NCBI GenBank assembly: GCA_009176605.1
Contig: SEYY01006932.1
Location: 1-27,500 of the forward strand
Direction of reading: 5' to 3'
Length of the DNA stretch: 27,500 nt
DNA from: Armadillidium nasatum
Taxonomy: Eukaryota > Arthropoda > Malacostraca > Isopoda > Armadillidiidae
The notes under the pieces: model-generated
What the model was told of the DNA's origin: nothing
What the model saw: only the letters and a program-made list of their open reading frames with translations
Databases searched by the model: none
In this document: piece by piece, positions 10,819 to 27,500 of the stretch
Position numbering within the stretch: the first letter of the stretch is position 1
Layout: every line of letters starts with the position of its first letter
Made by a program: the position numbers and the translations under genes

Positions 10819-11663
10819 TCAGTTTGAAAGTCGTCCCTCAAAACAGCAGTTAATAGACTCGAGAATGAAAGCCTTGGAGCAACTAACCTCTGATATTTCA
10901 CGTATTTCAAATTGGGGCTGAGAAAACATGGTAGTTTTCAATGCCTCAAAAATACAGTTCTTCCTTCTCTCCCCAAGACACAATCGTCTACAGAACTGTG
11001 ATATCTTCTTCAAAAACATACAACTCAAACCTTCATCAGTTCTTTTTCTCGTCATCCTTCTTGTCCTTCTTGGAAATATCACATTACTTATCTTTCTAAA
11101 CAAGCTTCCAAAAGGTTTGGTGCTCTGAGGTGCCTTCATAATTTCTTCACGCCACCCCAGTTGCTTTCCATCTATAAGAGTGTTGTTCGCCCCTATAAGG
11201 AGTATGGTTCGCACATCTAGGGGGGTTCGTCTCATCAACTCTCCCCTCTCAATAACTCTCTCTCTAATCTCTTTCTCTCTAATCTCTCTAATCTCTTTCT
11301 TTCTAATCTCTTTTCTCTCACTATATTATCGTTATTGCAATAGACACTGCTCTTTTGAACTCTATCGTCGCATACCTCCTCCACTGAGAAGAACTCGTGC
11401 GACACTCCTCTCTGCACATTCCATCTTTTCTCTGTCCAACTCTCAGACCCCAGATCTCAGACTTAACCGCTATCCTCAATCTTTAATATACTCTACTGTT
11501 AAAGTCTGGAAAACACTCCCTTTAACTGTTTTCCCAACTTCTTTGACTACATGTTTTAAAACGCCGTGTATTTGGACATTTCGGCTTCCATCGACCAACA
11601 TATGTTTTTTTTTTCCAATTACGATGAAAAATTGGTAGGCTTCAGGCCTTTTCCCACTGGAGG

Positions 11664-11664
<1 letters not shown>
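10819..11664 (+). mobile_element. 5'-truncated LINE (copy C), C-terminal part only
   Basis: It starts just after where the YADD box would be (AGTTTGAAAGTCGTCCCTCA matches copies B and D) and covers the thumb and C-terminal region: ISNWG with a stop, FNASK-QF, RYCNRHCSFELYRRIPPPLR (near 11330-11390), VKVWKTLPLTVFP (near 11500-11545), and GGTAGGCTTCAGGCCTTTTC at the 3' end before (AT)n. There are several frameshifts. A local CTCTAATCTCTTTCT expansion lies at 11255-11320. 5' truncation is the usual outcome of LINE retroposition. Confidence 0.8.
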
Positions 11665-13994
<2,330 letters not shown>

Positions 13995-14114
13995 AACAGT
14001 GCAATATATCTATATACTAACTATTATTATCTTTCGAAAAAAAAAATTTTCCATTTATTTTAAAAATATTGCAATTGCAACATGCAAATGTTCGAATACC
14101 AACTATTTTCCCAG

Positions 14115-14440
<326 letters not shown>

Positions 14441-14445
14441 ATACT

Positions 14446-14526
<81 letters not shown>

Positions 14527-14588
14527 TATTATTAGTAGTAGTATTAGTTTTAGTATTATTAGTATTATTAGTATTATTATTATTATTA
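14441..14588. repeat. (AAT)n then (ATT)n palindromic microsatellite
   Basis: About 28 AAT units to 14526, then at AATTATTATTAG the sequence turns into its reverse complement with AGT/ATT variants to 14588. The two halves can pair as an imperfect hairpin. Confidence 0.85.
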
Positions 14589-15014
14589 CTATAATTCTAG
14601 CCATATTCTAAAGTCACTCAACAACTTCAGTAACTCTGGTTATTTTATCCCAAGGAGTAGTATTCTTTTGGCAAAGTGGATAAAAAGTTTAATCTAAAAC
14701 TTCTTCATCTGAGGGAAGTTTTAAGACCAAAAAAAAATGTAGTATGGGTGAAGCAAGGAAAGTCTTGCTTCTTGGTGATGTCATTCTGTGTGAAACCTTA
14801 TTTTAGAAAAATTTACATTTAAATTTCTAAGATCGAATAAATTGAATCGTGATACAAAATTTTTAGTATACAGTGGGTGCAAACATTTTAAGACATTTTT
14901 TTTAATAAAATTTTTAATCTTAAAGGTACCACCATCAAATTTGGGGCACTCTCATCATGGGAGGAGATACGCATTTTGGCATTTGTGTAAAATTTTTGTA
15001 GTGCTAAAAGTTTC
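14589..15014. other. Unique segment leading into a repeat family
   Basis: No gene is seen. From about 14930 it resembles the start of the repeat region that follows. Confidence 0.4.
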
Positions 15015-15076
15015 GGAGTGCCACTGGCACTCCTTTAAATCTATGGCACTACCATAGATCGGTCGCTTGACCGATC
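15015..15076. repeat. Three consecutive perfect inverted repeats
   Basis: Hairpin 1: GGAGTGCCA (15015-15023), 1-nt centre, TGGCACTCC (15025-15033). Hairpin 2: ATCTATGG (15039-15046), 5-nt loop, CCATAGAT (15052-15059). Hairpin 3: GATCGGTC (15057-15064), 4-nt loop, GACCGATC (15069-15076). Hairpins 2 and 3 overlap by 3 nt. Confidence 0.85.
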
Positions 15077-16560
15077 TTGCCCAATCTTTCAGGAATACTA
15101 CAAGAAGACCATATCTAAAAATTTATTTTGAGATTCCTTGATATGAATCCCAAAAAATTAGTTATAGGCAGCAGAGTTTTGAAAAATAAAAAATTTAAAA
15201 TTTGGCTTAAGAAAAGTTTTTTAAACAAATATTTGCTCATAACTTTGCAACACAAATACAAAAAACCCTCTAAGATAAATCTGAAGAAACGGCCTTTTCG
15301 CAGTAGATAAAAATATTTAGACCAGATCGGTAAACCATCAAAAATGTTATGAAAAAGGAGAGGTTTTGGAGAAACTTTTAATTATTCACTACCCCTCCTT
15401 TTTATTTCTATGGCACGGTCTTGTAGCTTGTCTGACCTGATTCAAATTTTTACTAATACTGCATGAAGAGTATATATAAAAAAATTTTATAGGGATTTTT
15501 GATATCTAACGTATACAAAAATCTGAAGGATATTTGTAAGGAGAAGCCTTTAAATATTGCTACATAAAATTTTGTCCAGGTCGGGTAAACAAAGGAAAAA
15601 AAAAAAAAAAAATGTTGCTATAGAAATTTACAAGAATTCAAAAATGCTTATCTTCCACAGTAATAATTCTGGTTTTGTTAAGCAAGTTTCCGATTTTTGG
15701 AGAAATTTAAAAATAAAAAAAATAATAAGTAACAGCATACAACTTTGAGAAACGTATCCCTAAGAATTAGTTATAGATAACAGTTTTGACAACAAAAAAT
15801 TTCAAAAATTTAGGTTTACAGTATAAAAATTTTAAATAAAATTTTTGCTCATAACTTTTTTCCAGCGACAAATATCAAAAACATCTCTAAAATGAATTTG
15901 AAAAGAAATTCTTTTCGCAGTCTGTTAAGAAATTTGGATTAGATCGATCAAGCAACAAAAAAGTTATAACAAAAATAAAAGAAAAGAAATTCTTTAAAAT
16001 GAATTTGAAGAGAAATTCTTTTCGCAGTCTGTTAAGAAATTTGGATTAGATCGTTCAATCAACAAAAAAGTTATAACATAAATAAGAAGGGGTTATGGAT
16101 AAATTTTGAATTTTTCACAATCCCTCTTTTTTTTCGATGGTAAGTCCTTGTTTCATGACTGATCTGGCTCTAATTTCTAGGAATGCTGCATAAAGACTAT
16201 ATCTAAAAAAATTTATGGGGATCATTGATATTTATCCCTAAAAAAAAAAAATTATAGGCAAAATATTTTAGAATTTTTTTTTTAAAAGTTCACAATATAT
16301 TTTGAAGTCAGATTCGCAACTGGTTTTTATCGATACATATCCAAAAATCTGAAAGATATTTATTAAGACAAGGCCTTTATGTAGTGTTTCTAAAAAATTT
16401 TGCCACATCGGTCAAATCTAAAAAAAAAAAAAGGTACTGTAGAAATTTACAAGAATGCAAAAATGCTTATCTCCCCCAAAAAAAATTCTGGCCTTTTTAT
16501 GTAATTTTTCTATTTTTTTGGAAATTTTAAAAAAAATTTTTAGGTAACAGCTTCCTGACC
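15077..16560. repeat. Diverged tandem repeat family, non-coding
   Basis: Related blocks recur. The block GGAATACTACAAGAAGACCA at 15093 returns as TAATACTGCATGAAGAGTAT at 15450 and GGAATGCTGCATAAAGACTA at 16178. The block GAAATTTACAAGAATTCAAA at 15620 returns as GAAATTTACAAGAATGCAAA at 16442. CTTTTCGCAGTCTGTTAAGA occurs at about 15911 and again at about 16019 inside a recent direct duplication of about 110 bp. Blocks keep the same order, so the region is an old array with units of roughly 730-820 bp. No reading frame is conserved between units. It is not assigned to a known family. Confidence 0.65.
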
Positions 16561-17076
<516 letters not shown>

Positions 17077-17106
17077 AAAGAGAGAAAAAAAAAAAAAAAA
17101 AAAAAA

Positions 17107-18242
<1,136 letters not shown>

Positions 18243-18301
<59 letters not shown>
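18243..18301. repeat. (GA)n microsatellite
   Basis: About 28 GA units, 52 bp before an (AT)n tract. Confidence 0.96.
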
Positions 18302-18302
<1 letters not shown>

Positions 18303-18347
18303 CAAAATATAATCGCAGATATGATACGAAGAGAGATTCTTTTTCCT

Positions 18348-18577
<230 letters not shown>

Positions 18578-18579
18578 AG

Positions 18580-21962
<3,383 letters not shown>

Positions 21963-22099
21963 TTGGCATTCTTTTTGAATTAACAGCTAACTGTTAATTA
22001 ATAATGTTACTTTATTTAATTAGCGGTTTAACATTTCCTTAAGTATATAAAATTCCTACATAGATTAAAGTTTCCGCTGATTTTAAATACCTCTTGCAG

Positions 22100-22550
22100 A
22101 CCAGTTAACTTCCCTTAAATTTTATATTGATAACTTTATGTTCAATAACCCTAAAATTTTGAAAACATTGAAAATTCGAATAAAAAACATTTAGATGATA
22201 ACGAAATATTACTGAACTCTCAGCAAGATTATTGAGTAGGTAGATTATGTCAGGAAAATCTTTTGAAATTTACAGAGTATTGTTTAAACGAGAAAAAGTC
22301 ACTTGATATTATACAGTCAAGTTTTAGCAAAACTATTGAAATAACACCTCAAGGAAGGATAATACACGGGTTATGGAAAATGGGTTGATATACAACTGGA
22401 TAAAGAAGTGGTTAAAGGATATCTGCAGCATGAAATCGTTTTAAACAGAAATTTGAAATTAGTGAAAAGAGAACTTCTTCTGGGTTCTGTTTTGGGGCCA
22501 ATTCTAATCTTAAAATTATAAAAGATTTGGATAGAGGAATAATATATTAG
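22100..22550 (+). mobile_element. Reverse transcriptase relic of a third LINE type
   Basis: The + strand reads RPVN (about 22100), KHLDDNEILLNSQ (22188-22228), VGRLCQENLLKFTEYCLNEK (about 22237-22296), SLDII with SFSK (in place of DFSKAFD), HGLWKMG (about 22366-22386), QHEIVLNRNLKL (about 22427-22462) and LLGSVLGPIL (about 22475-22505). These match the LDF-KAFD to PQGSVLGP stretch of CR1/Rex-type reverse transcriptases. It has many changes, including loss of the first catalytic Asp and of PQG, and no YADD box follows. This is an old, inactive copy. Confidence 0.65.
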
Positions 22551-23195
22551 CGTTCTAAATTTTCAAAACATTTCTATCAATTTTCATCAATGAATAACAA
22601 AATGAAAAACTTGACAATTTCTTCGTTTTTGTTACACAACAAAAAAGTGACATTTACGGAAGTAGCCATGGAACGCCAACCAAATTAAATTTTAGGCTAA
22701 AACTTTTAAGCCTTCCATGTAGAGCCAGTTTGTATGAGTTTAATTAAAAATTAAGGGTTCTGGATAGGGACCTTTATGTCACTTAACATGGAATGACCCA
22801 AAAGCATAGTATCTAAATTGGGTATGTTTTTTTTTTTTTTTTTTTTTATTTTTATAAGAGTGGATAATTTTAGGAATGGTTTACAACAGAACATGATTGA
22901 AAATGGCTCATATTTAACTCATAAGAATACGTTAGATTACTATTTGAATAATGGAGTTTCGTTATGTTTGATTCAGCTTATCAAGTCCACCTTTGAATGT
23001 ACAATGAATTTTACAGAATTAACCAATGTCTAAATTAGTACGAAGATGTATTTTGAATGGTTGGCATTTTTTAATGTTATTTGGTCCTGGTGTTTTGGTT
23101 TGAAATGTTCAAATTTTTTCACATAATTTTGCTTATAATTTATCTTAAATAAATTGCATTTTGCATCTGTAATTATAGATTCAGATCAATTAATT
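22551..23195. other. AT-rich segment without genes
   Basis: A poly-T run (22828-22846) is the only feature. The open frame 22818-23033 has no recognisable protein. Confidence 0.45.
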
Positions 23196-23199
23196 ATTT

Positions 23200-23850
<651 letters not shown>

Positions 23851-24000
23851 GGTATAGTTTTTACAAAATGTTTAAAAATATTGCTAAAAAGAATACTTCA
23901 TCATTTACAGTTTTTTTTGTCTGTTTGGGAAATCTTAAAACAGTTGATTTTCGCTCATCTTTAAATGATAAATTTTTAATAGTTAAACTTGTTTTCTTTG

Positions 24001-25044
<1,044 letters not shown>

Positions 25045-25640
25045 TTAGTTGTTTTTTTTTCTATTGGTCACTGAATTTTCAAGGGATTGAGAAGATAAAA
25101 ACTCTTCTCTGTACATACTAATGACTTCAAATACGGACGGTTTTCGTTTAGGATTCCTAATTATCTCAACCCAATCTTCAGGTGAATAAACAAATGAATT
25201 GTTTTTTTTTAGTTGGCTTTTTCAATAATGCCAGAATCACCTTCTTTTGGAAGGTACGAGTGACCCGATACTAAAAACTTATGGTCAATGGTTTTTACTG
25301 CCATGTCAGGCTCTCTTGTGACAACTTCATCTGAGAAAAGGCCATTTTAATATTTCTATTTTGACCTGTCCAGGAGTCCATGCACTCATGGACTGAGGAA
25401 TGAATTTTCAAATGCTTTACTACACATGATGCCAAATCTTGGGAGCCACCTCATCCTTCCGTTTCATCCCACATGCACTTGAATGATTTATTTGTGTTAA
25501 ATGAATGAATACCGAAATTATATACGTATAAATTCCTTTTATAATAAGCAAGTAAAGTAGGGAAAGGAAGAACTTTCTGGAGGTCAAAGGTAATAAGAAA
25601 CGTTGTATTAGAAGCCTGCTTCTGTTCTTCTTTAAGGCAC
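25045..25640 (-). pseudogene. Relic of a transposon-associated protein (DUF7869-like)
   Basis: The - strand reads FDLQKVLPFPTLLAYYKRNL (about 25595-25535), YNFGIHSF, MWDETEG, a stop, GGSQDLASCVVKHLK (about 25450-25405), DSWTGQNRNIKMA (about 25375-25340), then after a 1-nt shift TIDHKFLVSGHSYLP (about 25300-25255), GDSGIIEKA and, after another shift, FVYSPEDWVEII, ending at a stop at 25047-25045. DLQ-LP-P, YNFGIH, the D-C-GQN-N motif and the GH-LP-D-FG-IE block are recalled from a family of long proteins spread in invertebrate genomes and thought to be transposon-derived with an RNase-H-like fold. The family name is from memory. One stop and two frameshifts make it inactive. Confidence 0.6.
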
Positions 25641-26188
<548 letters not shown>

Positions 26189-26242
26189 AAAAACATTGAC
26201 ACCATTATTTTGTTTAAAATTCTGTTTACAATTTTTTATGTA

Positions 26243-26503
<261 letters not shown>

Positions 26504-26569
26504 CTTCCAGTAAGACTCGAGGAGCCTGTCAGCGAAGCGAGCACTTGTTTTCATCTTGGCCTGTCCTCC

Positions 26570-26573
<4 letters not shown>

Positions 26574-26662
<89 letters not shown>
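26574..26662. repeat. (AT)n microsatellite inside LINE copy E
   Basis: About 44 units within a 110-bp insert bounded by GGCCTGT on both sides (26558-26564 and 26675-26681). Confidence 0.95.
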
Positions 26663-26663
<1 letters not shown>

Positions 26664-27272
26664 GATTAATTACCGGCCTGTTTGATGAGAGGTCTTCTTT
26701 TTCTCCATTTCTACAATATTTGCAGTCTTTACTCTTGTCTTTCCTCTGCTAAGCATCACCTTTTTTCTCTTGCTCTTGACCGAAATTCAGAGGCTTGAGG
26801 GTTACCCCAGCAAACACTTCAATGCTTTCTCTTACTATCTTACTTTCCTCTATGTTTAGCTCAACTGACCTAGACAGGTGACGTAGGCTCTCTTGTCAAC
26901 GTACAGTGAAATTCATCTTGTCCGTCTATTTGTCACTGGATTTTTTTGACTATTTAAATTCTTACAATTTAAATACTAAAACAGAACAGATTCTTTATAT
27001 TGTCTTTTTTGCAGAATTTACCTCTCTCGATTTCAATATTCACACCGCTGGTGAATTCGTCTATCATTCCTCTATCCAAAATGACCTTAAACATTTTCCC
27101 TATTCTGTTGAACCCTTTCGCTTCTGAGTTTCTCCGTTCTCCTTCTTATTACTGTATCCTGTTCAATTTGTCGAGCCTTAGGAGGGAAAGACCTCGCGTT
27201 ATTAACACTTCGGTGCTGCTAACTGGTTGGACTATCTGTGGTGGTCCTTTGATTTTTCTTTAAATTATTATC

Positions 27273-27409
<137 letters not shown>

Positions 27410-27500
27410 ATTGCACTAAAGGCATAATCGAGGATTTCTCTCCATCATGGAGGCGTACATTCTATAATATTTCTCTTCAACTAAAGCTAATAAACTCTGT

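Noticed and set aside
15077..16560. CRISPR-like array of spaced repeats
   Set aside because: Repeats are long, diverged and unevenly spaced in a eukaryotic setting, with no short identical direct repeats and no cas genes.
22818..23033. Open frame of 71 codons after poly-T
   Set aside because: The composition is AT-driven, there is no recognisable domain, and no relative appears in the window.

Overview
The window reads as repeat-choked nuclear DNA of an animal, most likely an arthropod and plausibly a decapod crustacean. The grounds are non-LTR retrotransposon proteins of a jockey/CR1-like type that I associate with crustacean genomes, very long AT-dinucleotide microsatellites, an intron-flanked exon, and no operons, ribosome binding sites or other prokaryotic organisation. 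The species assignment is inference. By my count about 3.7 kb (some 13-14%) is (AT)n, in about 20 separate tracts, with (AAT)n, (GA)n, (CT)n, (CA)n and poly-A runs added.

Layout. 1-4250: three pieces of one LINE family, namely a 3' end with poly-A on +, an endonuclease (EN) relic on -, and a nearly full-length but frameshifted copy on +. 4253-5232: a tRNA-Gly-like SINE, an inverted pair of its tails, and (AT)n. 5317-7832: the only good candidate for a host protein-coding segment, a 2.5-kb exon on the - strand with a splice acceptor and donor. It encodes a lysine-rich protein with long Ser-Val-Pro/Thr/Ser tripeptide arrays, a duplicated 139-codon block and seven 22-residue repeats. Two mutually compensating 1-nt indels split its reading frame. 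7838-8370: (AT)n then (AAT)n. 8632-10730: an old LINE on -, with an EN relic and, upstream of it, an ORF1-like coiled-coil relic. 10819-11664: 5'-truncated LINE copy on +. 11664-14588: microsatellites and AT-rich DNA. 14940-16560: a diverged tandem repeat family preceded by three consecutive perfect hairpins. 16956-18575: microsatellites. 18580-20462: internally deleted LINE copy on +, meeting tail-to-tail a second LINE family on - (20577-21223). 21224-24152: microsatellites and two more LINE relics. 25045-25640: relic of a transposon-associated protein resembling the DUF7869 family. 26501-27500: a LINE copy on + interrupted twice by (AT)n.

No retroelement here looks able to move: every copy carries stops, frameshifts or deletions. 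The organising theme is how often retroelement boundaries coincide with (AT)n tracts. Two elements in opposite orientation share one tract at their 3' ends (twice), two 5' ends face each other across a tract, and (AT)n sits inside LINE coding sequence. The two main leads are this (AT)n-retroelement association and the repetitive exon at 5317-7832.
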